A stretch of DNA of 64,000 nt, from positions 1 to 64,000 of the forward strand of contig DATGGA010000027.1 of NCBI GenBank assembly GCA_035308765.1. Reading direction: 5' to 3'. The position numbers were made by a program, and so were the translations under genes. Positions within the stretch are counted from its first letter, which is position 1; every line of letters starts with the position of its first letter. This stretch comes from RBG-16-66-20 sp035308765. Its GTDB lineage: Bacteria > Pseudomonadota > Gammaproteobacteria > Burkholderiales > SG8-39. Of this stretch, positions 49,224 through 59,119 are shown piece after piece. Under the pieces are notes generated by a model. The model saw only the letters and a list, made by a program, of their open reading frames with translations, was not told where the DNA came from and ran no database searches.

Positions 49224-49828
49224 GCCTTGGCTGCCCGGTCGAGAATGGTGATGAGATCAATGTCGCAGTCGGCGCGCAGTCTCGGCGCAATCGTCAGCCC
49301 GGTCGGTGCCGTGCCGGTACGCGCGATGGCGCAGCGCTTGACGGAGTAATAGGCATTGCCCGAATCGCGCAGGTCGCGCAGGAAAGTAAGCAGGTCCCCC
49401 TCGTGCAGCAACGCGATGTTTACCTTCATGGTGCTGGCGAGAAAATCCACGTTGGCCGGCTTGCCGGGGACCGAGACCAGCAGGCGCTGGCGCTCGACGA
49501 TGTAGCGCAGGTCGAGCAGTTCTCGCTGCGTGCGGATGCGGGTCATCGCATCGGCCCATTCCAGGCGCTGTTCCTCGCCAAGAATGTGCAGGCTCTTCAG
49601 CCGTAGGTACACTGCCAGCTTGTCGTTGACTTCTTTTTCCTCTTCTGCAATCCGCAGCAGCCGCTCGCGCGCTTGCGTGCGTTCGGTGCGCGCCGCCCCG
49701 AGCTGCCCCTCGGCAAGGCGCTGCTCCTGCTGCGTCCAGTAGATCAGTCCGGCGCCTGCCGCGAGCAATCCCGCCAGCAATGCCAGGGGAGCGGCGAGTT
49801 TTCTCAATTCGGCGGCGGAGAAATTCAT
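49220..49828 (-). CDS. mshJ: MshJ-like pilus assembly protein (PilO type)
   Basis: A 202-residue bitopic protein: a membrane helix at residues 12-32 (APLALLAGLLAAGAGLIYW), a coiled coil of about 60 residues (RTERTQARERLLRIAEEEKE), then a small ferredoxin-like periplasmic domain. This is the PilO/MshJ design. The ATG overlaps the mshI stop. Confidence 0.75.
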   Translation of the reverse strand: MNFSAAELRKLAAPLALLAGLLAAGAGLIYWTQQEQRLAEGQLGAARTERTQARERLLRIAEEEKEVNDKLAVYLRLKSLHILGEEQRLEWADAMTRIRTQRELLDLRYIVERQRLLVSVPGKPANVDFLASTMKVNIALLHEGDLLTFLRDLRDSGNAYYSVKRCAIARTGTAPTGLTIAPRLRADCDIDLITILDRAAKA

Positions 49829-51396
49829 TTCAGTTCGCGCCCCACGGTGATGACGAACCTCGGCGCCTCGGTGCCTTCGCCGGACCCGATATCGCCGGAA
49901 AGTGTACCCTCGGAGGTGACGTCGAACGGCAGTTGTGTGCGCAGGAGGCGCCAGGCCGGGTCGGTGCGCAGCGCTTCGGCGAAACCCTGCACCTGTCCGG
50001 TGATCGCACGATAGTCCGACCGCCGGGTCGCATTGACTCGCCCCGCGACTTCGAGTATCTGCATCGTTCCCCCAGTTGCAGCCGGAGCATTGGCCGGCTG
50101 CGCCGCCGCGGCCTTCGTCGGCATTGCCGCTTCGCTCCCGCCGCCGGCTTCGGAGGTCTTGCCCGTGCGCCATACAATTGATTCGATTTCGAACTGCGGG
50201 AATTTCTCCATGATTTGCGACAGGTACACCAGCGCCGGCTCGGGCGACGCGGACTGCGCCGCGATCTTGGTGAACTCGATCACGGTCGCCTTCAGGTTGT
50301 CGGTGGTAGTCTGGGTCACTGGAAAGGATGCCGTGATCCGTTCGTACTGCTGAGTGTCCGCGCGCGCTTCGCTTTGCTGCCCCGAGATCTGGTTCTTCAG
50401 GCCGAACAGTTCGAACCATTGCGCCGCCGCGAACAGTACGCAGGCGCCGAATCCGGCCACGCCGGCGGTAACGATCCAGCGCTGCAGCCTCCAGAGGAAA
50501 AAACTGCGCCGGTCCTCGACGCGGGCGAACTGGTCTTTGGGCGGCGCCTTGACCGCGAGGTGCAGAAACAGCTGCTCGCCAGGCGCATCGGCGGCTATGC
50601 TCTTGATGCCGACCTTGCGCGCCGCTTCCTCCATCACGACGGTGTGGAACGCAAGCCGCGTGTCCGAAACCAGAGCCTGCTCGAAGCTCGCGCGCCGGGC
50701 TGCCGGGGCGACCACGATGACCTGGACCGGAGGGCCGTCGCGCGGCATGGCCCTGAGCGTCGTCAGGTATTGCGCGAGTCGCAGCGTTTCCGCCCGGACG
50801 AACGCCGGCAGCGCCTCCGGCGCCATGTCGGCGATGCGCTCGAGGCGAGCAAAGCGCAGACGCCCATCCTCCACGTAACATTGCCGCAATCCGGTGCTGT
50901 TCGCCGTCACGACAAACGCGCGCCCGCCCCGCACGCCGAGTCGCGCCGCCAGCGCCGGCGCGAGCAGCGGCACCGAATAGACGCCCGAGAGCCTCGCCCC
51001 CGATGCGGCCAGCGCGTCCAGCCAATCGGTGAATTGCTGCGTGTTTGTGAAGGATGCGAGCAGCAGCCGCTCGCTGCGTCGTTCGCCGGTTGCATGGCCG
51101 AGCGACAGCGCTGCGGCGAGTCGCGTGTCTCGATAACGCTGCGCGAGACGACGGTCGACCACCGCCTGGCGGTCGGAGCCCCGCAGGTAGGGAATCTGAT
51201 CCTCGTGGAAATCCTCGCCCGCGAGATCGGCGAGCACGTATGCCAGCGCCCCGTGGCGGCTCTTCATGTGGGCGCGAAAATCATCCAGCCCCTGATCGTC
51301 GGCGGCGAACGTCGCTTCCAGCTCGAGACCGCGTCCCGCCCAGCGGTACAGCGAATGGCCCGCAGCGGTGAAATAGATGACGAGTTTGACCGACAT
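49825..51396 (-). CDS. mshI: MshI-like pilus assembly protein (PilM-PilN fusion type)
   Basis: A 523-residue protein. The N-terminal 290 residues are an actin-like/PilM-type cytoplasmic domain (LADLAGEDFHEDQIPYLRGSDRQ, RAETLRLAQYLTTLR). One membrane helix follows near residue 315 (WIVTAGVAGFGACVLFAAA), then a coiled coil and a PilN/GspL-like periplasmic domain. It joins the cytoplasmic motor to MshJ and MshK. It lies four bases after mshG. Confidence 0.8.
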   Translation of the reverse strand: MSVKLVIYFTAAGHSLYRWAGRGLELEATFAADDQGLDDFRAHMKSRHGALAYVLADLAGEDFHEDQIPYLRGSDRQAVVDRRLAQRYRDTRLAAALSLGHATGERRSERLLLASFTNTQQFTDWLDALAASGARLSGVYSVPLLAPALAARLGVRGGRAFVVTANSTGLRQCYVEDGRLRFARLERIADMAPEALPAFVRAETLRLAQYLTTLRAMPRDGPPVQVIVVAPAARRASFEQALVSDTRLAFHTVVMEEAARKVGIKSIAADAPGEQLFLHLAVKAPPKDQFARVEDRRSFFLWRLQRWIVTAGVAGFGACVLFAAAQWFELFGLKNQISGQQSEARADTQQYERITASFPVTQTTTDNLKATVIEFTKIAAQSASPEPALVYLSQIMEKFPQFEIESIVWRTGKTSEAGGGSEAAMPTKAAAAQPANAPAATGGTMQILEVAGRVNATRRSDYRAITGQVQGFAEALRTDPAWRLLRTQLPFDVTSEGTLSGDIGSGEGTEAPRFVITVGRELK

Positions 51397-51400
51397 TGCG

Positions 51401-52606
51401 CTAGAACTTCATTTTAGAAATCGTGTCGTAAATCGGTCCCAGCACCGAGAGCATCACCCAGCCCAGGATCGCGCCGAGCAGCACCGTCATCGCGGGTTCG
51501 ATCATGGCCTGGACCCGGTCGATGCCTTCCTTTACTTCGCGATTGTAGAAATAGCTGACATTGAGCAGCGCCCTGTCGAGGGCCCCGGTATTCTCGCCGA
51601 TTCTGAGCATCCGGATCACCAGTTGCGGGAACAAGCCGACGTCGGTGAATGCCGCACTGAGGCCCTTGCCCTCGGCAATCTGCTGGCCAGCGGCACGCAG
51701 CGCATTCTCAAGCGGGCGGTTGCCGACGATCTCTTCCGAGGAGCGGATCGCATCGAGCACCGTGATGCCCGCACCATACATCATCGCAAAACTGGACGCG
51801 AAGCGCGACAGGATGATCTTGCGCAGGATCGGCCCGACGTATGGCACGCGCAGCTTCAGGTCGTCGATCGCATAGGCGACGGCCGGGTTCGTCTTGGCGG
51901 CTGCCCTGAGGCCGAACCACAGCGCGAACGGCGCGGCAACCACCGCCCACCAGTAGCCGACGAAGAAATTCGAGACCTGGATCAGGAGCCTGGTCGAGAA
52001 AGGCAGGTCCTGGCCCATATTCTTGATGAACCCGACCATCTGCGGCACAAGGTAGATCATCAGAAAGAGCGTAACCAGGATCACGATGCTGCCGACGAAC
52101 GCGGGGTAGAGCAGGATTTTCTTGGTTTGCTGCGCGAGTTCGTCTTCCCACTTCAGGGTTTCGGCGAGGCTTTTGAGGACTTCCGAAAGCTTGCCGGTCT
52201 GCTCGCCCGAACGGATCAAGCTGACGATCACTTTACTGAAGACCTCCGGGTAGTCGGCCAGTGCCTGGGACAGGCTCTTGCCGCCTTCGATGGTTTCGAT
52301 CAGGCCGCCGATGACTTCCCGAAAGCGCAGGTTCTCTGCGCTTTCGCGCAAATCGATCAAGCCTTCCACGATCGGCACCCCGGCGCTGGCCAGTTGCTCC
52401 AGATGGAAGCAGAAATTGATCAGATCCGGACGCTTGACGCCGGAGCCGCCGATAAGCCGGGATTTCTGCGCGCTCTGCGCCCCGGTGACGAGGTCGAGCC
52501 CCATGCGGGCAAGGCGCTGCTCGAGGTCGAAGACATTGCCGGCATCGACGCGGCCGACCACCGACTTGCCGTTGGCGTCGATTGCCTTGTAGGTATACAG
52601 AGGCAT
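51401..52606 (-). CDS. mshG: Type II secretion F-type inner-membrane platform protein
   Basis: A 401-residue GspF/PilC-family protein. It opens MPLYTYKAIDANGKSVVGRV and has two T2SSF domains with three helices (FVGSIVILVTLFLMIYLVPQM, WWAVVAAPFALWFGLRAA, AMTVLLGAILGWVMLSVLG). It is the platform on which the MshE ATPase acts. A stable hairpin separates it from mshE. Confidence 0.93.
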   Translation of the reverse strand: MPLYTYKAIDANGKSVVGRVDAGNVFDLEQRLARMGLDLVTGAQSAQKSRLIGGSGVKRPDLINFCFHLEQLASAGVPIVEGLIDLRESAENLRFREVIGGLIETIEGGKSLSQALADYPEVFSKVIVSLIRSGEQTGKLSEVLKSLAETLKWEDELAQQTKKILLYPAFVGSIVILVTLFLMIYLVPQMVGFIKNMGQDLPFSTRLLIQVSNFFVGYWWAVVAAPFALWFGLRAAAKTNPAVAYAIDDLKLRVPYVGPILRKIILSRFASSFAMMYGAGITVLDAIRSSEEIVGNRPLENALRAAGQQIAEGKGLSAAFTDVGLFPQLVIRMLRIGENTGALDRALLNVSYFYNREVKEGIDRVQAMIEPAMTVLLGAILGWVMLSVLGPIYDTISKMKF

Positions 52607-52633
52607 GGTGCTAGGTTACCGGAGGCACCGGGG

Positions 52634-52661
52634 GGTACGGGGGGATGTTTCCCCCTGTACC
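52634..52661 (-). promoter_or_regulatory. Strong hairpin between mshE and mshG
   Basis: GGTACGGGGGG and CCCCCTGTACC pair over 11 bp with one G-T pair around a 6-base loop. No T tract follows in the direction of transcription, so it is unlikely to terminate. It could stabilise the mshE end or mark an mRNA processing point. Confidence 0.55.
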
Positions 52662-52664
52662 GAG

Positions 52665-54374
52665 TCACGCCATGCGGTCGGTCAGGTCGGCGACGCGCAT
52701 GAGTTCATCCACGCTCGTCACGCCGCTGCGCACCAGCCGGATGCCGTCGTCGGCCAACGGCTTGAAGCCCTTGGCGCGCGCCGCGGTCAGGATCTCGCGC
52801 GCCGTGGCGCGGCGTGCCACCAATTCATCGATCGCCGGATCCATTTTCAGGATCTCCATGATGCCGACGCGGCCGCGGTAGCCCTGGTAGTCGCACTGTT
52901 CGCAGCCTACCGATCGGAACAGCGCGGCAGGTTCGGCCGGCGTGATGCCGAGCAGGCGTCTTTCCTTGACGTCGGGGTCGTAGGACTGCCGGCAGGTGCG
53001 GCAGAGCTTGCGCACCAGCCGCTGGGCGATGATGCCGATGATGTTTCCCGCCATGATGTCGGGGACGATGCCGATGTCGAGCAGGCGGGGGATCGCGCCG
53101 ACGGCGGAATTCGTGTGCAGGGTCGTGTACACCTGGTGGCCGGTCATGGCGGCGCGGAACGCCATTTCCGCCGTTTCCTCGTCGCGTACCTCGCCGACCA
53201 GGATCGCGTCCGGATCCTGACGCATTAGCGCGCGGATGCCGTTCGCGAAGTCGAGCTTCGCCGCCTCCGCCACCGAGGTTTGGCGGATCAGGGTCATCGG
53301 GTACTCGACCGGGTCTTCCAGCGTCATGATGTTGACGGCGTCGGAATTGATGTGGTTCAGGATCGAATAGAGCGTGGTCGTCTTGCCGCTGCCGGTCGGC
53401 CCGGTGACCATGATGATGCCCTCCGGGCGCGCGATCATGCGCTTGAGCAGCTCGAGCTGCGATTCTTCCATGTTGAGGCGGTCGAGCGGCACGATGCCCT
53501 TCTGCCGGTCCAGAATCCGCAGCACGACGTTCTCGCCATGGGTGGTGGGCAGGCTGGCAACGCGGAAGTCGATCACGCGCCCCGCCATCGTCGCCGAGAT
53601 CCGGCCGTCCTGCGGCGCGCGCGTCTCGGCGATGTTCATTTTTGCCATCACCTTCAGGCGCACGGCCATCGCCGGCCAGTAGGTCTTGTGCAGGCTGCGG
53701 ATCTGCCGCAGCACGCCGTCGATGCGGTAGCGAATGCGCAGGAAGTTCTGTTCAGGCTCGAAGTGGATGTCGGAGGCGCTGCGCTCCACCCCATCGGCCA
53801 GCAGGGCCGAGATGAGCCGCACGACCGGCTGGCTGTATTCGTCGCCTTCGGATATCGAGGTGTAGTCCACCTCGCCGGTTTCGATCTCGCGCAGAATGCC
53901 GTCGATCGAGAACTCGTGGCCGTAGTAATGCTCGATCGCGCGTTCGATTTCCGAGTCGCCGGCCAGGCGCAACTCGATCTCCAGGTCGCCCTTGAGGTGC
54001 GCGCGCAGCTGGTCCACCGCGACGATGTTGTTGGTATCCGCGAGCGCGACGATGAATTTCTTGGACTGGCGGTCGAGCGCCACCGGGAACATGCGGTAGC
54101 GCCGTGCCAGTTCCCTAGGCAGCATCTTCAGGGCCGCGGGGTCGACGATGATGTGCGCGAGGTCGACCGACTGCAGGCCGAGTTTCTCCGACAGCGCGTC
54201 GCGCAGTGTCGCTTCCGACACGAAACCGAGCTGCACCAGCAGCCGTCCGACCGGCAGGTGCGACTTCATCTGCTCGAGCAGCGCGATCCTCAGCTGGTCT
54301 TCCGTGAGGATTCCCTGGTCGATCAGAATCTGGCCGATGTGGCGCTTGGCCTGAGGATTCGTGGGCGAATTCAT
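52665..54374 (-). CDS. mshE: Type II secretion E-type ATPase (MshE type)
   Basis: A 569-residue extension ATPase. The N-terminal MshEN region (GQILIDQGILTEDQL, repeated LVQLGFVSEATL) is the c-di-GMP-binding type described for MshE. Walker A is GPTGSGKTTTLYSIL, Walker B is ILVGEVRDEETAEMAF, and a zinc motif has CRTCRQSYDP and CEQCDYQGY. The paired MshEN repeats suggest that pilus extension responds to c-di-GMP. Confidence 0.93.
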   Translation of the reverse strand: MNSPTNPQAKRHIGQILIDQGILTEDQLRIALLEQMKSHLPVGRLLVQLGFVSEATLRDALSEKLGLQSVDLAHIIVDPAALKMLPRELARRYRMFPVALDRQSKKFIVALADTNNIVAVDQLRAHLKGDLEIELRLAGDSEIERAIEHYYGHEFSIDGILREIETGEVDYTSISEGDEYSQPVVRLISALLADGVERSASDIHFEPEQNFLRIRYRIDGVLRQIRSLHKTYWPAMAVRLKVMAKMNIAETRAPQDGRISATMAGRVIDFRVASLPTTHGENVVLRILDRQKGIVPLDRLNMEESQLELLKRMIARPEGIIMVTGPTGSGKTTTLYSILNHINSDAVNIMTLEDPVEYPMTLIRQTSVAEAAKLDFANGIRALMRQDPDAILVGEVRDEETAEMAFRAAMTGHQVYTTLHTNSAVGAIPRLLDIGIVPDIMAGNIIGIIAQRLVRKLCRTCRQSYDPDVKERRLLGITPAEPAALFRSVGCEQCDYQGYRGRVGIMEILKMDPAIDELVARRATAREILTAARAKGFKPLADDGIRLVRSGVTSVDELMRVADLTDRMA

Positions 54375-54424
54375 CCAAGCTCCATGATACCCGGCGCGCC
54401 GTTACGCCGCACTGCAAAAAAATG

Positions 54425-55798
54425 TCAGTGAGAGAGCTGCTGAACGCGCGTGCGCGCGCTTTCCAGATTGAAGCTGGCGCTGCGTTTTTCCGCCAGTTCG
54501 AGCGCGCGCCGGTAATATTCCAGGGCCAGCTTCGGCTGGCGCAATTGATCGACGCTGACCGCGAGGTTGAAGGCGAAATCCGGATTGTCCGGGTCGGCCG
54601 CGAAGGCCTTGAAGTACGCCTGCTGAGCCTCGGCCCAGCGGCCCTGCTGCGCATACTGGTTGCCGAGCGTGAAAAAGAGCACGTTCGATTCGCCGTTCGT
54701 GGCGAGCAGCGATTTGACGCGGCTCTCCACCTGAACCGGGTCGAGTTGCTGGCTGCGCAACGCGAGCATGCCGGCCTGCGCGCTCGGATCGCGCGGGTCC
54801 GCCTGCAGCACGCGCTGGTAGTACCCATCGGCGAGGTCGTAGCGCTGCGCGCGCATCTCGACCGCAGCGAGTCCGAGCAGCGCGTCCCGGTTCGCCGGTT
54901 CTTCGCGCAGCACCTGCTGGTATTCGCTGCGCGCCTTCGCCAGGTCGCCCGCCTGGTAGGCGGCGTATCCCGCACTGACTCCCGGGTGGATCTGCGGGCC
55001 GCCGCGGTTGATGGTCAGCGGTCGATCGTCGCTGTTCTCGGCTGCCGCCGGTTTGCTTCGTCGCGCCTTTGTGACGGCCACGGCAGGCGCAGCAGGCGCG
55101 GCCGAGGGGAGCGCGGTGGGCGCCGCGGCCACTGGGGTTGGGGGAACAGCAGCAGGGCTTGCGGCCGCTGCAGGGGCCTGCACCGCCGGAGTGGGCGGCA
55201 GGCCGGGAGTGGCGCTCGCGCCCGGCGCCGGCTGGCCGGAACCTGCTGCGGGCGCTGCAACTGGCGCCGCAGCGGTATCGACAGGCTTTTCGTCCGCGGA
55301 ACGCACCGGATTGGTGTTCACAAGTGAGGACGCGGGCCGCAGCTGGAGCCAGAAATAAATTACCGTGCCGAGCGCGAACGCGCTCAGCACGCCGACCGTG
55401 ATGTAGAACGGCAGGCGCGGATTGGGTTCCTTGAACTTCGCCTCGAACACTCTTTGCGCCGTCGCGCGCTCGGCATTCGGCGTCTCGGGCTGGACGCGCG
55501 GGCTTTCGCGCCGCGGCGGAGTTTTCGGTTCGGGCGCGGGCGGCGGTTCGTCGGCGATCGCGAGCTGCAGCGGTGCGGTCTTTGCCCGCGTGCCGGGCCG
55601 CAGATCATCGCTCAGGATTTCCAGCGGCGCCGAGATATCGGGCAGTTCGTCTCGCGTCGTGACGTGCTTGCCGTCGTCGAGGACGGTGGCTTCGGGGTCG
55701 AAAGGGCCGGCGACCGCCGCTTCGGCGTCCTTGGCGCGTCGCTGCGCCTCCTCCTTGGCTTTTTCCGCCTTTTTCAGGGCTTCGAGCAGCAAACTCAT
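54425..55798 (-). CDS. mshN: MshN-like TPR protein
   Basis: A 457-residue protein starting MSLLLEALKKAEKAKEEAQR, the MshN/GspB-like N terminus. One membrane helix lies near residue 135 (YITVGVLSAFALGTVIYFWL), followed by an Ala/Pro-rich spacer of about 100 residues and at least four TPR repeats (KARSEYQQVLREEPANRDALLGLAAVE, AQQAYFKAFAADPDNPDFAFNLA). It is a periplasmic scaffold for the secretin. Confidence 0.82.
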   Translation of the reverse strand: MSLLLEALKKAEKAKEEAQRRAKDAEAAVAGPFDPEATVLDDGKHVTTRDELPDISAPLEILSDDLRPGTRAKTAPLQLAIADEPPPAPEPKTPPRRESPRVQPETPNAERATAQRVFEAKFKEPNPRLPFYITVGVLSAFALGTVIYFWLQLRPASSLVNTNPVRSADEKPVDTAAAPVAAPAAGSGQPAPGASATPGLPPTPAVQAPAAAASPAAVPPTPVAAAPTALPSAAPAAPAVAVTKARRSKPAAAENSDDRPLTINRGGPQIHPGVSAGYAAYQAGDLAKARSEYQQVLREEPANRDALLGLAAVEMRAQRYDLADGYYQRVLQADPRDPSAQAGMLALRSQQLDPVQVESRVKSLLATNGESNVLFFTLGNQYAQQGRWAEAQQAYFKAFAADPDNPDFAFNLAVSVDQLRQPKLALEYYRRALELAEKRSASFNLESARTRVQQLSH

Positions 55799-55814
55799 GT
55801 CACCGCGCGGGCCG

Positions 55815-57575
55815 TTACCTGCTCGGGTTGGGCTTCAGGAAGTAGTCTTTGTCGGGGAGCAGGTCACGCAGGCGGGAATAGTCGCCGTCCATGCTCGCCT
55901 CGCGAATCACCGTTGGCTTAAGGAAAATCACCAGCTCGGTTTTCGCATTGATGTCTTTGCGTTGCGCCAGGAGCTGGCCGATGCCCGGAACCTGGCGCAC
56001 GCCCGGGACCGTGTCCTCGATGTTTGTGACCGAATCCTGCATCAACCCGCCCAGCACCGCGGTCTGCCCGCTCTGCACGCGCATTATGGATTCCATCTCG
56101 CGCGTCTGGATTACCGGTATCAGGCTGGCAATCCCGGGGATGTTGCAGCCGGTCGTCGGCACCGGAATGCCGCAGGGATTGGCCAGCGACGGATTGGGGT
56201 CCGCCACGTCAGTCAGTTTGCGCGAAATGGTCGGGCGGATGTTCAGCAGCACGGTGTCGTTTTCGCTGATCTGGGGGATCACCGCCATGATCAGGCCGAC
56301 CGGCACGGAGTTGACGGTGGTGGTGAAAGTCGTGATCGCCGGCGTGTTGGCGGCAGCCACTGTATTCGCGGAGACGGTGAAGTACACCAGGTTGTCCACC
56401 ACTTTGAGCGTCGCGGTCTGGTTGTTCAGCACGCTCAGCTTGGGACTGGAGAGCACCTTCACGTCGCCGAAGGACTCCAGCAGCTTGATCGTGCCGGCAA
56501 TGCCGAGCCCGGGCCCGGTCGCGAAAGACGTTATGAAATTATTGGTGTTGATCGCCGCAGGCCCGGCGCCCGAAGATTGCGAGAAACCGAGTCCCGCACC
56601 GCCCAGCAGGCGGGTCCAGTCTATGCCGCGCTGGTACTGGTTGTTGAGCTCGACTTCCGCGATCGTGGCTTCGATCAGCACCTGGCGCTTGGCGCTCGAC
56701 ATTACCTGGTCGAGGAATTCCTGGACTTTCTCCTGCTGGCGCGAGGTCGCGCGGATGCTGAGCACGCCGGTTTCCGCATTTGCGATTACCGAGGCGGCTT
56801 CGCGGAACTCCACCACCGCCTGCGGTGCCGCTGCCGCGCCTTGCGCCGCCGGCGCGCCCGCTGCTCCCGCTGCAGGCGCCGCCGCGGGCGCCGCGGGCGG
56901 GTGGTTCATCGAAACGATCTTGTCGGTCTCGCGCAAAATGTCTTTGACGTTGCCGATGAGGGTTTCCCAGAATTTATTGATCGAGGTGGTCTTGACGACC
57001 GAAGTCGAGTTGTTGACCGCGCCGGTGCCGCCACCGCCTCCGGTGGTGGTGGCTCCTGAACCACTCACGTTCGTGGAAAGATTTCCGGTGCTGGTGGAGT
57101 CGCGCGACAGGTTCACGTAGTCGACCCGGTAGATGCGCAGATAGGGCGTATCGCGCATCACCGACAGCGTCTGGCCGTCCATTTCGTAGCGCATGTCGAC
57201 CTGCCTCGCGATCCTGCCCAGAAGCTGCGGCAGCGTCTGCTCGATCGCGTTGAGCGTCACGGTCCCGGTTACGCCGGGATGGATGTCGACGTTGAGCTTG
57301 GCGTCACGCGCCAGCGCGAACAGCAGATCCTGCACGCGCACGTTGTTGACGACGACGGAGTAGGTTTCGGCCCGAGGCGCCGCTGTTGGCGGCGGCAGTA
57401 TCGGCACGACCTGCACCGGTGCCGGAATGCTCCCTTCCGTGGGATGCGAGTCGCCGGCGAGGATATGGTCCGGCGACGGCTTGAGAGATGTTTGTGAGCA
57501 GCCGGTGAGTGCCAACACCAACGCCGCAACGATGGCCGCATCGGCCAGCCCAGCCGCGCGCGAGGGTTCTCCCAT
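55815..57575 (-). CDS. mshL: MshL-like secretin lipoprotein
   Basis: A 586-residue outer-membrane secretin. Its lipoprotein signal ends LALTGC. The STN/N0-like domain is near residue 75 (YSVVVNNVRVQDLLFALARD). Then come a Gly/Ala-rich spacer, an N1-type domain (VLIEATIAEVEL) and the C-terminal secretin domain (RQVPGIGQLLAQRKDINAKTELVIFLKP). It forms the pilus exit pore. Confidence 0.92.
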   Translation of the reverse strand: MGEPSRAAGLADAAIVAALVLALTGCSQTSLKPSPDHILAGDSHPTEGSIPAPVQVVPILPPPTAAPRAETYSVVVNNVRVQDLLFALARDAKLNVDIHPGVTGTVTLNAIEQTLPQLLGRIARQVDMRYEMDGQTLSVMRDTPYLRIYRVDYVNLSRDSTSTGNLSTNVSGSGATTTGGGGGTGAVNNSTSVVKTTSINKFWETLIGNVKDILRETDKIVSMNHPPAAPAAAPAAGAAGAPAAQGAAAAPQAVVEFREAASVIANAETGVLSIRATSRQQEKVQEFLDQVMSSAKRQVLIEATIAEVELNNQYQRGIDWTRLLGGAGLGFSQSSGAGPAAINTNNFITSFATGPGLGIAGTIKLLESFGDVKVLSSPKLSVLNNQTATLKVVDNLVYFTVSANTVAAANTPAITTFTTTVNSVPVGLIMAVIPQISENDTVLLNIRPTISRKLTDVADPNPSLANPCGIPVPTTGCNIPGIASLIPVIQTREMESIMRVQSGQTAVLGGLMQDSVTNIEDTVPGVRQVPGIGQLLAQRKDINAKTELVIFLKPTVIREASMDGDYSRLRDLLPDKDYFLKPNPSR

Positions 57576-57667
57576 CGGGCTAGGATAGCATGATCCACCG
57601 AGGAAAAGCTGCTAAGCATTTGTCGGCATGACGTTTTCTGACGTCCAGTCGGGTTTGGGCAAGCGCC

Positions 57668-59116
57668 CTAAATCGACGACCTGAGCTCGGCAAAACTGCG
57701 CAATTTGAGTTGAAACGCGTTCTGGTACTTGGGGGGCAGCCGTTTGGCGGCAGCGGCGGCGGCTTCCATGCCTTCGTAGCTGCCGTAAACCACCCGGATT
57801 GAATAACGCGATGCGGCGGCGACCGGGATCACGTAGACCTCCGACAGCGGCACCAGGTCGCGGGCACGAACGAGAAACCGCTCCATGCGCGCCGCGTCGC
57901 TGTTTTCCGCTATGAAAAGTTCGATGCTGTACTCGGTATCGGCTTCGTTCCCGAGTTTTTCGCGCGTTGCGGCGAGGCGCTCGCGCAACAGGAGATTGCG
58001 GCCCGGGTTGTAGCCTTCAAGACGATGCAGCTGTTCTCTCGTTAGTTCCTGCGCGGCCGGTTTTTCGAGAACCGGCCGGGGTGGCGGCGGGGGTGCTGCG
58101 GCTTCGGGAGGGCGCGGATTTGCGGCCGCAGGCATTGGCTGCGGCGCAGGCGTGGCGATCGCCGCCGCGGCTGGTGCGGGGGCCGCGGCAACGTCTTTGC
58201 CCCGGTTGAACCAATGGAGAATGGCGGCTCCGGCAACGGCGCCCAGCGCAACCAGGCTCACTGCGGCAATTGCCCGGACGCCGCGCGTCCGGTCGCCGGC
58301 GATCGGGGCAAAGTCGGAGTCGGCGATTGCGGCCCGCACCTGCTTCGGTGTTACTGCATGCGTGTTCGCAGCGAATGCCGCGAGCAGCGACTTGTCGCAT
58401 AGTACGTTGATGCGCCGCGTGAGGCCGCTGGATGCGCGCGCGATCGCAGCGATTGCCGAAGCGGAAAAGACGTCCGGGCCTTTGTAGCCCGCGGCGCGCA
58501 TGCGGAAGGAAACGTACTTGGCGACCTCGTCCACGGCGAGCGGCCGGGTACGGAAGCTGTGGGTGATGCGGTCCTTGAGCTGGCGCATGGAGGGCTTGTT
58601 GAGCGCTTCATCGAGCTCCGGCTGGCCGAAGAGCACGATCTGCAGCAGCTTGTGGCGGCTCGACTCCAGGTTCGACAGCAGGCGCACTTGCTCCAGCGTG
58701 TCTTCGGGCATGGCGTGCGCTTCGTCGATCATCACCACCACGCGCCGGCCGCTCGCATAGAGCTCGATCAGCTTGGCTTGCAGCTCGCGCAATGCGGATG
58801 CCGCGGGCCCTTCGGTCCCCGGCCGCCCGAGTTCCTCGGCGATCGCATGCAGGATTTCCGTGCGCGAATACGAAGGGTTGGCGAGAAACACCGTCTCGAC
58901 CTCCTGCGGCAGGCGATCCATCAGCACCCGGCACAGCGTGGTTTTGCCACTGCCGATCTCGCCGCTGACCTTGACGATGCCCTCGTCGTGCAGGATGGCG
59001 TACAGCAGCCCTTCGAGCGTCGCGCCGCGGTCGGCGCCGTCGAAGAAGAAATCAGGGTGCGGCGTGATGCGGAACGGCGGTTCTCCCAGGCCGAAGTGCT
59101 CCAGGTACAGGGCCAC
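57668..59116 (-). CDS. mshM: MshM/ExeA-like ATPase with SPOR domain
   Basis: A 482-residue protein. A cytoplasmic AAA ATPase (YLEHFGLGEPPFRITPHPDFFF; Walker A GEIGSGKTTLC; VVMIDEAHAMPEDTLEQ) is followed by a membrane helix near residue 290, an Ala/Pro-rich spacer and a C-terminal SPOR-type peptidoglycan-binding domain (YSIRVVYGSYEGMEAAAAAAKRL). Such ATPases help seat the secretin in the cell wall. It lies three bases after the response-regulator gene. Confidence 0.88.
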   Translation of the reverse strand: MALYLEHFGLGEPPFRITPHPDFFFDGADRGATLEGLLYAILHDEGIVKVSGEIGSGKTTLCRVLMDRLPQEVETVFLANPSYSRTEILHAIAEELGRPGTEGPAASALRELQAKLIELYASGRRVVVMIDEAHAMPEDTLEQVRLLSNLESSRHKLLQIVLFGQPELDEALNKPSMRQLKDRITHSFRTRPLAVDEVAKYVSFRMRAAGYKGPDVFSASAIAAIARASSGLTRRINVLCDKSLLAAFAANTHAVTPKQVRAAIADSDFAPIAGDRTRGVRAIAAVSLVALGAVAGAAILHWFNRGKDVAAAPAPAAAAIATPAPQPMPAAANPRPPEAAAPPPPPRPVLEKPAAQELTREQLHRLEGYNPGRNLLLRERLAATREKLGNEADTEYSIELFIAENSDAARMERFLVRARDLVPLSEVYVIPVAAASRYSIRVVYGSYEGMEAAAAAAKRLPPKYQNAFQLKLRSFAELRSSI

Positions 59117-59119
59117 CGG

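Noticed and set aside
49829..51025. Longer N-terminal extension for the mshJ-like gene
   Set aside because: The extension is an out-of-frame shadow of mshI. The ATG at 49828 begins a proper PilO-type protein.
52634..52661. Intrinsic terminator between mshE and mshG
   Set aside because: The stem is strong but no T tract follows on the minus strand, and the genes downstream are needed together.
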